Positions 1 through 6,203 of a stretch of 10,000 nt of DNA are shown here, piece by piece; within the stretch, counting starts at the first letter, position 1, and every line of letters starts with the position of its first letter. Under the pieces are notes generated by a model that made no database searches, was not told where the DNA came from, and saw only the letters and a list, made by a program, of their open reading frames with translations. The stretch comes from Rheinheimera sp. (GTDB lineage: Bacteria; Pseudomonadota; Gammaproteobacteria; Enterobacterales; Alteromonadaceae), in contig NZ_JAIWOI010000353.1 in the NCBI RefSeq assembly GCF_020217005.1, positions 1-10,000 of the forward strand. Direction: 5' to 3'. The position numbers and the translations under genes are program-made.

Positions 1-257
1 AAATAGTGCTGAATTGTATGAATCAGGATGGTGTGCGCCAGGGTTACGATTTAACTCAGTTACAACTGATGCGAAACTCCTGCAAAGTGCCGCTGATCGC
101 CAGTGGTGGCGCAGGAGCTATGCAGCATTTTGCCGATGTATTTGAGCAAGCCGATGTAGACGGCGCTTTAGCCGCTTCGGTGTTCCACAAAGGCATCATC
201 CCCATCCCAGAACTCAAAACCTTTTTATTAGAACGTAAGCTGGAGATCAGGCCATGA
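1..257 (+). CDS. hisF: Imidazole glycerol phosphate synthase, cyclase subunit (3' end, partial)
   Basis: This is the last ~85 codons of HisF, cut by the left edge. The reading frame is open to base 1, so the GTG at position 6 is an internal valine and not a start. HisF closes the imidazole ring: with ammonia from HisH it converts PRFAR to imidazole glycerol phosphate and AICAR in the cytoplasm. Visible family signatures are the segment [10 protein letters not shown] (loop with the catalytic aspartate, followed by G-[YF]-D), then PLIASGGAG (a late TIM-barrel strand with the phosphate-binding glycines) and [10 protein letters not shown] (the last strand and phosphate site). The stop TGA overlaps the next start in an ATGA arrangement, so hisF and hisIE are translationally coupled. 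This matches the usual hisHAFI(E) order of proteobacterial his operons. Identification is firm. Confidence 0.95.
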   Translation, partial: IVLNCMNQDGVRQGYDLTQLQLMRNSCKVPLIASGGAGAMQHFADVFEQADVDGALAASVFHKGIIPIPELKTFLLERKLEIRP

Positions 258-889
258 AACTGAATTTAACCAACCTGGACCAGCTGGATTTCAGCAAAGG
301 CGATGGCTTGTTGCCAGTCATAGTACAACACGCCCGCTCCGGTAAAGTGCTGATGCAGGGGTTTGCCAACAAAGAAGCACTGCAAAAAAGCCTGGAAAGC
401 GGCGATGTGACTTTTTTTAGCCGCAGTAAAAACCGCTTATGGACCAAAGGCGAAAGCTCAGGCCATACGCTGAAATTACGAAGCATGGCCGCCGATTGCG
501 ATCAGGACAGTATTCTGGCTTTAGCACTACCAATTGGCCCCACTTGTCATGTCGGCACCGAAAGTTGCTGGCATGCCGAAGACGCCAACCAGCCAGACCT
601 GGCCTTTTTAGACCAGTTAGAACAAGTGATCCATAGTCGTTATGGCGCAGATCCAAGCTCCAGCTACACAGCCTCTTTATTTGCCAAAGGCGTCAAACGC
701 ATCGCGCAAAAAGTCGGTGAAGAAGGGGTAGAAACCGCTTTGGCAGCCACAGTAGGCGATCGTGAAGAGCTGAAAAACGAAGCAGCAGATTTGATTTATC
801 ACTTGCTGGTATTGCTGAAAAGTCAGGATCTGGCTTTGCATGATGTACTTGAGGTGCTAAGACAGCGGCATCAGGCCAAGGCGGAATAA
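254..889 (+). CDS. hisI: Bifunctional phosphoribosyl-AMP cyclohydrolase / phosphoribosyl-ATP pyrophosphatase (HisIE)
   Basis: Catalyses steps 2 and 3 of histidine synthesis: PR-ATP to PR-AMP plus pyrophosphate (C-terminal HisE part), then hydrolytic opening of the PR-AMP purine ring to ProFAR (N-terminal HisI part). At 211 residues it has the usual length for the fused form. The HisI domain (~15-115) shows [19 protein letters not shown] (54-72), a DCDQD metal site (81-85), and Cys82, Cys98 and Cys105. Their 16- and 7-residue spacing fits the zinc cysteines of the family. The HisE domain (~117-205) shows [18 protein letters not shown] (148-165) and [14 protein letters not shown] (175-188), the MazG-like metal-binding helices. 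The ATG is preceded by GGAG at 242-245 with 8-nt spacing and overlaps the hisF stop by 4 bases. It is the last gene of the operon; a hairpin follows at 901-929. Confidence 0.97.
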   Translation: MKLNLTNLDQLDFSKGDGLLPVIVQHARSGKVLMQGFANKEALQKSLESGDVTFFSRSKNRLWTKGESSGHTLKLRSMAADCDQDSILALALPIGPTCHVGTESCWHAEDANQPDLAFLDQLEQVIHSRYGADPSSSYTASLFAKGVKRIAQKVGEEGVETALAATVGDREELKNEAADLIYHLLVLLKSQDLALHDVLEVLRQRHQAKAE

Positions 890-900
890 CGCCTCTCACA

Positions 901-929
901 CGCTCTGACAGCAGCCGGCTGCCAGAGCG
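901..929. other. Imperfect hairpin between convergent hisIE and HExxH genes
   Basis: A 12-bp stem with one A/C mismatch (arms 901-912 and 918-929, loop AGCCG) sits 12 bases after the hisIE stop and 14 bases before the end of the leftward neighbour. The G+C-rich stem would stall or protect 3' ends on either strand. No T-run follows on either strand, so it is not a textbook intrinsic terminator. It may act as a 3'-end-stabilising structure or work with Rho. Confidence 0.45.
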
Positions 930-942
930 TCGCAGCCGCTGT

Positions 943-1473
943 TCACCTGTCTTTGTAGTCTTGATTGGCCTTGTAAGCCTCCACTTCCAATGGCGAATCG
1001 TCATAGCCATAAACAGCTAAATCGGAAAAATGTTGTGTTACCACAGCTTCTAAACTGGAGCGCTCAATTTGTAACACATGCACCAACTCATGAGCCAGCT
1101 TTGGTGTAGTCAATTCGTAGCCGATTCGGACATAGATGGAATAACCAAAAACCTGTGCGTTATTCACTATGCCTTCACCAATAAAGCCTAAAGCTTCACC
1201 AACCACCCTGAGCAGCCAGTTGTCATGTGGAAATGGCACCTGATCGACATACACCAGCCTGACTTTTTCCGGATGTCTGATACCAATCTCCTTGGCAATA
1301 GCTAATTGCGCTGCATTCAGTACTTGCCCCTCTTTAACACCTTTTGCCTCAGTAGCTACAGCCCAGTCTATATATTGAGGCAAAACCAGTGCCGAGACGA
1401 TTTTTTGGTGGAAAACTATAACTCCAGCACATAGCGCTAAAATTAAAATTATAGTTATTTTTAATATTTTCAT
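943..1473 (-). CDS. Small membrane-anchored HExxH (zincin-like) protein, uncharacterised
   Basis: A 176-residue protein of unknown function. It has one N-terminal hydrophobic segment (about residues 4-22, after Lys2/Lys5) that could be a signal anchor or an uncleaved signal, placing the rest in the periplasm. The key motif is HELVHVLQ (128-135), an HExxH zinc-site with His128, Glu129 and His132. It is followed by PLEVEAYKA (161-169), where Glu163 or Glu165 could be the third metal ligand. I recall this pairing of HELVHxxQ with a downstream PLExEA from a widespread uncharacterised bacterial family, but cannot confirm it here. Gly/Asn-rich text between 92 and 118 (GEALGFIGEGIVNNAQVFGYSIYVR) precedes the motif. 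The start ATG has only a weak Shine-Dalgarno. The gene lies 69 bases downstream of the same-strand esterase and may be cotranscribed. Peptidase activity is unproven. Confidence 0.85.
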   Translation of the reverse strand: MKILKITIILILALCAGVIVFHQKIVSALVLPQYIDWAVATEAKGVKEGQVLNAAQLAIAKEIGIRHPEKVRLVYVDQVPFPHDNWLLRVVGEALGFIGEGIVNNAQVFGYSIYVRIGYELTTPKLAHELVHVLQIERSSLEAVVTQHFSDLAVYGYDDSPLEVEAYKANQDYKDR

Positions 1474-1542
1474 TTAGTTAGATCCAATCCGTTACTTATA
1501 ATAGTGCCACGGAAAGCGCTGAGTATATACAGAACACCTCGC

Positions 1543-2778
1543 TCAACGCAGCTCCATTTGTTCCCACATCTCCAGCTTTTGCTGTTTCGCCATTTGTTGT
1601 GCCTGAGTCAACAGCTTGGCAGCCAGCTCTGTCTGACCCAAAGCTTTTAAGGCATCACTTTTTTGTTTTAAGCCGTCCGCTGAATACGTGATATCAGCCT
1701 GAGCTAATAAATCCAGCGCTTGTTGTGGCTGCTTTAGCTTGTTGTACATTTTGGCAAATTGAATGCTGACTTCATTAAAAGAAGCAGGTTGCTGCTGTTT
1801 CAGCAAAGCTAAAAACTTTGGCATTTCATCCACTTGTTCAGTACCAACAAAAAATTTGCCTAAGGTATAGGCCTGCAGCCAATCAATTTGATAGGTGCCA
1901 AACTGCTGCTGTTGTTTGAGCAGGAATAACTTAAACACAGCTTCTGCGCCCTTTAACTCCCGCATTTGTGCAGCGTCAGTAAAATAATCTGCATATAAAT
2001 AACTTAAGCCAGCGTATAAAGCCGGTAAGGCGGTGCTGTAATGGGTTTCGTCCGGGAATTGTCGGTAGTTCCAACTCAGCGAGGTCTTATCTGCTTTTTT
2101 CAGTGTTGCAACTAACTCTGTCACGCCCATACCCTGCTCATTGGCCAGAGACAAAAATAGCTTTTTGTTGCTGTTTTTGTCTGTCAGAAAGGCTTCAAAC
2201 TTTTTCTGAAAACTATAATCGTCAAACCAAAGGCTGGCACTCATGGCTAAATAAGCCTGAAACGGGCTGTCTTTTTGGATCAGTTCATACAAAGTGTATA
2301 AAGCTCCAAGTGAATAGCCTGCCAAAATGCGCTCTGGACTGGTTCTATAGGCTTTGTCTATCAGGGGGATAAGTTCGGCATTGAAAAATATACGCATAGG
2401 CTCAATGCCGCCATAAGCTTGCGCCCCTTCACCTTGTATCTGCCAGGTGGTGGCTTTGACATAATCATCAGGCCCTTCAGTAGCAACCCCAACCACGATC
2501 AAAGGTGGAATTTTTCCCATTTGAGTCAAGTTTTTTACTATTGCTGCCACGTGGAAAAACTGAAAATCAGCATCTACTACATACAACACCGGATAATGCC
2601 GGTCAGGTTCAGCCTGATAACGGCTGGGCAAAGACACTGAATAACGACGTTGTTGTTTTAAAATGGCAGATGACAGTGTAAAGCTCTCTCCTACAGCTAT
2701 CACGTCCGCTTTCAACTGGGCTGAAGTAGAGCAGAAACAAAACAGCATCCACAGCAACGGCAATTTTTTGTAAATCAT
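1543..2778 (-). CDS. Secreted alpha/beta-hydrolase esterase (esterase D/Fes-like) with TPR-like C-terminal extension
   Basis: Predicted exported serine esterase of the 'putative esterase' (PF00756-type) family, 411 residues from the start chosen here. The substrate is unknown; relatives cleave siderophores, S-formylglutathione or acyl esters. Residues 1-20 form a signal peptide (Lys4-Lys5, a hydrophobic core, then STSA). The core domain (~25-270) shows the strand YPVLYVVDAD, the nucleophile elbow GYSLG (154-158, Ser156) and ETHYS with probable catalytic His246; Glu214 in LANEQG is a candidate acid. Residues ~275-411 are helical and Q/L/A-rich with repeated TPR-like pairs (KQPQQALDLLAQA, GQTELAAKLLTQA). 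A longer in-frame start at 2826 exists, but it would place the candidate promoter inside the gene. The ATG at 2778 has AAGG about 8 nt upstream and begins a good signal peptide. It diverges from the LURP-one gene. Confidence 0.85.
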   Translation of the reverse strand: MIYKKLPLLWMLFCFCSTSAQLKADVIAVGESFTLSSAILKQQRRYSVSLPSRYQAEPDRHYPVLYVVDADFQFFHVAAIVKNLTQMGKIPPLIVVGVATEGPDDYVKATTWQIQGEGAQAYGGIEPMRIFFNAELIPLIDKAYRTSPERILAGYSLGALYTLYELIQKDSPFQAYLAMSASLWFDDYSFQKKFEAFLTDKNSNKKLFLSLANEQGMGVTELVATLKKADKTSLSWNYRQFPDETHYSTALPALYAGLSYLYADYFTDAAQMRELKGAEAVFKLFLLKQQQQFGTYQIDWLQAYTLGKFFVGTEQVDEMPKFLALLKQQQPASFNEVSIQFAKMYNKLKQPQQALDLLAQADITYSADGLKQKSDALKALGQTELAAKLLTQAQQMAKQQKLEMWEQMELR

Positions 2779-2813
2779 TATGTTAAGCCTTTTATCCTGC
2801 TGAAAACTCAGGC

Positions 2814-2842
2814 AGCATAAGGGCAATTTTACAGTCTGGCAA
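2814..2842 (-). promoter_or_regulatory. Candidate sigma-70 promoter for the esterase
   Basis: On the minus strand TTGCCA (2837-2842, 5/6 to the -35 consensus) and TATGCT (2814-2819, 4/6 to the -10) are separated by exactly 17 bases. Transcription would begin near 2807, leaving a leader of about 29 nt before the ATG at 2778. This supports the shorter start, because the 2826 start would lie upstream of the transcript. It is a motif match only. Confidence 0.5.
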
Positions 2843-2864
2843 CATCAGAGACGGAGTCAGTTTT

Positions 2865-3365
2865 ATGAAATATAAAATTAAACAAAAGATATTCAGCCTG
2901 ACCGACAGCTTTACCATTGAAGATGAAAAAGGCAACGAAGCTTTTAGTGCTAAGGGCAAGTTTTTCAGTATCTCCAGCAGCCAGACCCTGTTTGACAGCC
3001 GTGGTGTTGAGCTTTTAAAAATCAAACGTAAATACCTGACCATCATGCCGGCCTGCCGGTTGCTCTGCGCCGATGGCAGCGAGTGGCTTATCCGCAAATG
3101 TTTTTGGCCTTTCTGGACCAGCCGTTTTACCGTGACAGGGCCTGCAGGTGAGCTGGAAATGCACGGCAATTTATGGCAACACGAATACAAGATCAGTCAA
3201 AACGGCAAGGTATTGGCTGAAGTATCAAAATCCTGGTTCAGTTGGTCCGATACTTATGGTGTCGACATTTACGAGCCTAAACTAACAGCACAGTTGTTGG
3301 CCGCTGTAATAGTGATAGACAGAATTCAGCACTCAGGCAAAAACTCTGTGGTTGATGATGATTAA
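2865..3365 (+). CDS. LURP-one-related / Tubby C-terminal-like protein
   Basis: A 166-residue protein of the LURP-one-related (DUF567) family, which has a Tubby-like beta-barrel fold and includes bacterial YxjI-type proteins. The cellular role in bacteria is not established; phospholipid or membrane association has been proposed from the fold. Features seen are the opening MKYKIKQKIFSLTDSFTIEDEKG (alternating beta strands typical of the family), FSAKGKFFSI (27-36), WQHEYKI (104-110), the strongly conserved VSKSWFSWSDTYGVDI (120-135), and a final hydrophobic helix LTAQLLAAVIVIDRI (140-154), which corresponds to the buried central helix of the fold and not a membrane span. There is no signal peptide. 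GGAG at 2853-2856 gives 8-nt spacing to the ATG. The gene is divergent from the esterase and ends at a strong terminator. Confidence 0.88.
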   Translation: MKYKIKQKIFSLTDSFTIEDEKGNEAFSAKGKFFSISSSQTLFDSRGVELLKIKRKYLTIMPACRLLCADGSEWLIRKCFWPFWTSRFTVTGPAGELEMHGNLWQHEYKISQNGKVLAEVSKSWFSWSDTYGVDIYEPKLTAQLLAAVIVIDRIQHSGKNSVVDDD

Positions 3366-3393
3366 AAAAAGCGCCGGTAACGGCGCTTTTTTT
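3364..3393. terminator. Bidirectional intrinsic terminator between LURP-one and S9 peptidase genes
   Basis: A perfect 6-bp stem GCGCCG/CGGCGC (3371-3376 and 3381-3386) with a GTAA loop is flanked by seven A on the left (3364-3370) and seven T on the right (3387-3393). Read on either strand it is a G+C-rich hairpin followed by a U-run, so it can end both the rightward LURP-one transcript and the leftward peptidase transcript. It begins within the LURP-one stop codon. Confidence 0.93.
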
Positions 3394-3409
3394 GTGCTTA
3401 CTCCTGATA

Positions 3410-5347
3410 TCAAAGGGGTAAATATTTGTTTAAAAAGCTATCTATAGCTTCAAAAGTTTGTTTGCGGTGGGGCAAGTAATCCAAATGATGGGTGCAATCC
3501 TCAATCTCAAGATAAGTAAAAACCTTATTTTCGTCAGCCAGTTGTTCTGCCATCATCCGGCTTTGTTGGACCGAGACGCTGCGATCTTCAGTACCATGTA
3601 TCAACAACACTGGTACTTTAATTTTGTCGACCATATTCAATGGTGAATTCTGATCCAATAGCTCGTTGTCCTCCCCCATCTGTTTTTTTGCCAGATTGTA
3701 ATTGGTGTACTTCCGATAACTGTATCGTTGCTCACGTAAATCGGAAATACCGGCAAAGCTAATAGAACATTGGTACAAATCAGGGGTGCGGGCCGCGCCT
3801 AACAAAGCGGCATAACCACCATAGCTGGCCCCCATTATACAAATACGTTTTGGATCAGCGATCTTTTGCTCAATCAGATAGTGAGTGCCATCTGTAATGT
3901 CGTCCTGCATAGCCATACCATACTGACCTAAGGCCTGAGTTAAAAACTGATGCCCATAACCACTGGAGCCACGAAAGTTAGGTTGAAATACGCTATAACC
4001 TTTGTTCACCAGATAAGCTGAAAAAGTGTCAAAACTATTGGAGTCACGTGAGAAAGGTCCGCCATGAGGCAATACCACCATAGGACCAGGTCCTTTTTTG
4101 CCTTTGGGCACGGACAAGTAACCTTCAATAGTCAGGCCATCACGGGCCTTATAGTTGATTTTTTCTTTGTGAACTAAATTCTCTTCGTTTAATCCAGGAT
4201 GAGTTTCGGCCAGTGGTAATAAGGAGTTTTCATCCCGGTAACCAAGCAAATAAACTCCTGGTGTTGTGGCATTGCTAGAAAACACCAGATAAGTACGGTC
4301 GCTTGAACTTAAGTTAGTGATGTAATTCACTGTATCAGGTAAAGCTTTGTCCAGACCCGCCTGAAAGGCTTTAAATTCCTCGTCCCAAAACAAACTACCG
4401 GAGCTTTCATCACTGAAATAAATACCCACGGGTTCATCACGGGCAGCGGAGTAAATCAATGAACCTGAGATGTCGTAGTTTGGATGGCTAAGGATCAGCT
4501 GACGAGGTAAATCTGCTTTGCTGATATCCACTTTAAATACAGCTAAGCGACCTTCATGGTTAGCTGAAATGTACATATCTTTTGGATCTTTACCAAAACC
4601 AAGGATAGAAACTGCCTGTTCAGAAAATGCCGGCCAGCGCCAGGCGTCAAGCCAATCACTCTGGCCCGGGCGTAATATTCGTATCGAAGACTCTGTAGTT
4701 TTTTCATCATAATTTACGCTGGCTCTGATTTGCCCTTGTCTGTCGACCAGCCAGGACGTCACATTCGACTTGTATCTTTGAACTACTCTGGTTTTCCCCG
4801 TTTTTACATTGACCTGATATACAGTGTCATGACCCGCCATTTCTTTATCTAGTCCAAGCAAAAAATGATCATCATCCGGGAAACGCATTTTAATCACATC
4901 GTCCTGAAACTGACTCTGATGCTCGCCTTCTCTTGGAGCTTTCACCATAGGAACCAGCTCAGCACCAGCTTTTGCTTCGATAGAAAACAAACGGGTTTCA
5001 TTGGTTTTTATACCTAAGCCGCGCACATCACCGTATCTGAAGCTGGCTAACAGATGAGTATCATTTGCCCAGCGCACCCAGGCGAAGCGGAATTTTTTAT
5101 TGTCAGTTTTTGCCAGATAAATCGACTCTCCAGAGGTTAAGTCTATCAGCTGGATTAAGGTATCTTCTTTGATATTTTTCAGAGCGACAAGACGTTTTCC
5201 GTTGGGCGACAACTTCAATTGTTCAATACGCTCGCCCTGATAAAACATCTCAAGGGGTAACACTGCCCCCTGGCTTTGTTGTGCAACAGCCGGGGATAAA
5301 GGCAAGGCACAACAGGCCAGGATCAGACCAACAAAGATATGATGCAT
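3410..5347 (-). CDS. Exported S9-family prolyl oligopeptidase-like serine peptidase
   Basis: Predicted periplasmic serine peptidase of family S9 (dipeptidyl/acylaminoacyl-peptidase type), 645 residues, a normal length. It probably trims oligopeptides during protein/peptide degradation; exact specificity is not visible. An N-terminal signal (~1-23, hydrophobic FVGLILACCALPLSPAVAQ) is followed by a seven-bladed beta-propeller region (~25-395), which restricts substrate size. The alpha/beta-hydrolase domain starts near 403 (DGLTIEGYL) with HGGP (428-431, oxyanion region), nucleophile GASYGG (506-511, Ser508), GTEDRSV (Asp588) and THHLDY (His620 likely, His621 possible). The frame stays open to a TTG at 5365, but that codon has no ribosome site. 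The ATG at 5347 has GGA about 8 nt upstream and begins the signal sequence directly. The n-region (MHH) lacks Lys/Arg, which is slightly unusual. Upstream is ffs on the same strand. Confidence 0.9.
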   Translation of the reverse strand: MHHIFVGLILACCALPLSPAVAQQSQGAVLPLEMFYQGERIEQLKLSPNGKRLVALKNIKEDTLIQLIDLTSGESIYLAKTDNKKFRFAWVRWANDTHLLASFRYGDVRGLGIKTNETRLFSIEAKAGAELVPMVKAPREGEHQSQFQDDVIKMRFPDDDHFLLGLDKEMAGHDTVYQVNVKTGKTRVVQRYKSNVTSWLVDRQGQIRASVNYDEKTTESSIRILRPGQSDWLDAWRWPAFSEQAVSILGFGKDPKDMYISANHEGRLAVFKVDISKADLPRQLILSHPNYDISGSLIYSAARDEPVGIYFSDESSGSLFWDEEFKAFQAGLDKALPDTVNYITNLSSSDRTYLVFSSNATTPGVYLLGYRDENSLLPLAETHPGLNEENLVHKEKINYKARDGLTIEGYLSVPKGKKGPGPMVVLPHGGPFSRDSNSFDTFSAYLVNKGYSVFQPNFRGSSGYGHQFLTQALGQYGMAMQDDITDGTHYLIEQKIADPKRICIMGASYGGYAALLGAARTPDLYQCSISFAGISDLREQRYSYRKYTNYNLAKKQMGEDNELLDQNSPLNMVDKIKVPVLLIHGTEDRSVSVQQSRMMAEQLADENKVFTYLEIEDCTHHLDYLPHRKQTFEAIDSFLNKYLPL

Positions 5348-5434
5348 ACAGAGTCCATTCAGCAAAACAAAAAATTAACGTTAGAAACAATTTAACTAAA
5401 TATAAGCAGGGGAGCAATACGGCATAGGAAGTTT

Positions 5435-5549
5435 GGGTGGCGACCTCACCAGCCGGCATCCCGGCACATACGTTATCCGCTTTGGCTGCTTCCTTCCGGA
5501 CCTGACCAGGTGAACGAATTAGTATTGCGGGAGGACCGATGAGGCCACC
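5435..5549 (-). ncRNA. ffs: 4.5S RNA of the signal recognition particle (bacterial small type)
   Basis: Read on the minus strand, this gives the near-invariant SRP core GGTCAGGTCCGGAAGGAAGC followed by AGCCAA, including the GGAA tetraloop and the asymmetric loop bound by Ffh. Before it lies CCTCCCGCAA and after it TGTGCCGGGATG, as in the Escherichia coli RNA. The ends pair: 5' GGTGGC-CTC with 3' GAGG-TC-GCCACC, closing one long rod of about 115 nt, the standard size for gammaproteobacteria. The RNA binds Ffh and targets nascent membrane and exported proteins to FtsY/SecYEG. Ends are placed by this pairing and may differ by one or two bases. No U-tailed hairpin follows directly, so the 3' end probably arises by processing. 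Confidence 0.96.
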
Positions 5550-5558
5550 ATTGAAGGT

Positions 5559-5573
5559 ACCAGTCAAACTGGT
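5559..5573 (-). other. Hairpin in the predicted 5' leader of pre-4.5S RNA
   Basis: ACCAGT and ACTGGT (arms 5568-5573 and 5559-5564) form a perfect 6-bp stem with a 3-nt loop. It starts at the predicted transcription start and ends about 10 nt before the mature 5' end. Pre-4.5S RNA of E. coli carries a leader of similar length that RNase P removes; a structured leader here is seen in the sequence, but its role is inferred. Confidence 0.45.
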
Positions 5574-5579
5574 GCGCGC

Positions 5580-5608
5580 ATTATGCTGAAAAGCTTTTAG
5601 CTGTGCAA
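5580..5608 (-). promoter_or_regulatory. Promoter of the 4.5S RNA gene with GC-rich discriminator
   Basis: On the minus strand TTGCAC (5603-5608) and CATAAT (5580-5585, 5/6) are spaced by 17 bases. The -10 is followed by GCGCGC and then A at 5573, a likely +1. That predicts a 24-nt leader before the mature 5' end near 5549. A GC-rich discriminator is typical of stable-RNA promoters under growth-rate/ppGpp control. The promoter begins just after the stop codon of the upstream acyltransferase gene. The spacer itself holds a 10-bp palindrome, AAAAGCTTTT (5589-5598). Confidence 0.65.
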
Positions 5609-5612
5609 GAAA

Positions 5613-6203
5613 TTAAGCGTTTTCCGGATATTTTGCGGTCATTTGCTGAAAAAACAAGCGCATCTGCTGCAGATCGTCGGTGAAATTTTCACCAGCATTA
5701 AAGCAAGGACCAAACACCAGTTGTCTGCTGCTGTAATCAAGTCCTATTAAACAAATAGGGACCTGGGCCTGTTTTGCAATAAACCAGAAACCTGACCGCC
5801 AGTTTTCGACCTTTTTGCGGCTTCCTTCAGGTGACAGTCCGAGCAACAAGCTGTCAGATTGCTGAAATTCAGCGACCACTTGTCCCACTACACCATGGGG
5901 ATGACTGCGATCGACTGCTATCCCGCCTAAAGATTGCAAAAGTCCTTTGACTGGCCAGACAAAAATACTGTGTTTGCCGAGGAAACGGATCTTCAGATCC
6001 AAAGCAAGAGCTGCCGCTATTCCAACAAAAAAATCCTGATTTGAAGTGTGAGGAGCAACAGCTATGACCATTTTTTTGTGTTCAGGCAACGAACCTGTAA
6101 TAGTCCAGCCGCCCAGTAACTTTAATAAACACAGCCCGAGCTTCTGACCCAGGCTACTGTGGCGACGTGGCAGAGTTGCAGGAATAGCCGGCAAATCAGA
6201 CAT
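5613..6203 (-). CDS. PlsC-type acyltransferase (lysophospholipid acyltransferase family)
   Basis: A 196-residue member of the PlsC/glycerolipid acyltransferase superfamily, which moves an acyl group from acyl-CoA or acyl-ACP to a lysolipid at the inner membrane. Motifs in order: HTSNQD (52-57), the HX4D catalytic block with His52 and Asp57; FLGKHSIFVWP (74-84); GGIAVDR (93-99, block II-like, with the conserved Arg); SPEGSR (124-129, block III, acceptor phosphate contact); VPICLIGLDY (148-157, block IV region). It is shorter than E. coli PlsC (about 245 residues), mainly because there is no obvious long N-terminal membrane segment, only a modest hydrophobic stretch at 22-35. It is therefore more likely an accessory acyltransferase than the housekeeping PlsC. 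Its ATG shares one base with the stop of the DUF3014 gene (TAATG) and has no clear Shine-Dalgarno, so translation is probably coupled. Confidence 0.88.
   Translation of the reverse strand: MSDLPAIPATLPRRHSSLGQKLGLCLLKLLGGWTITGSLPEHKKMVIAVAPHTSNQDFFVGIAAALALDLKIRFLGKHSIFVWPVKGLLQSLGGIAVDRSHPHGVVGQVVAEFQQSDSLLLGLSPEGSRKKVENWRSGFWFIAKQAQVPICLIGLDYSSRQLVFGPCFNAGENFTDDLQQMRLFFQQMTAKYPENA

Noticed and set aside
247..656. Overlapping minus-strand frames and a second plus-strand frame within hisIE
   Set aside because: Shadows of the strongly conserved hisIE frame, with no motifs or plausible starts.
693..1010. Minus-strand frame across the hisIE end and the HExxH gene end
   Set aside because: It spans the convergent gap and overlaps two better-supported genes, and the translation is Arg/Leu-rich without domain signs.
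2799..2819. TGCTG...CAGCA inverted repeat in the esterase/LURP-one gap as an operator
   Set aside because: Arms are only 5 bp with a 10-base loop, and it overlaps the candidate -10; too weak to call.
2792..3190. Minus-strand 132-codon frame opposite the LURP-one gene
   Set aside because: Antisense to a recognisable family protein, and it also runs over the divergent promoter region.
5348..5434. Intrinsic terminator for ffs at the TAACGTTA palindrome before a T-run
   Set aside because: The palindrome has no loop and a weak A/T-rich stem, and it sits over 50 bases past the RNA end; not a credible terminator.
5250..5567. 105-codon minus-strand frame covering the 4.5S RNA gene
   Set aside because: It lies across the whole SRP RNA and the start of the S9 gene in another frame and has no ribosome site or family resemblance; the RNA gene explains the sequence.
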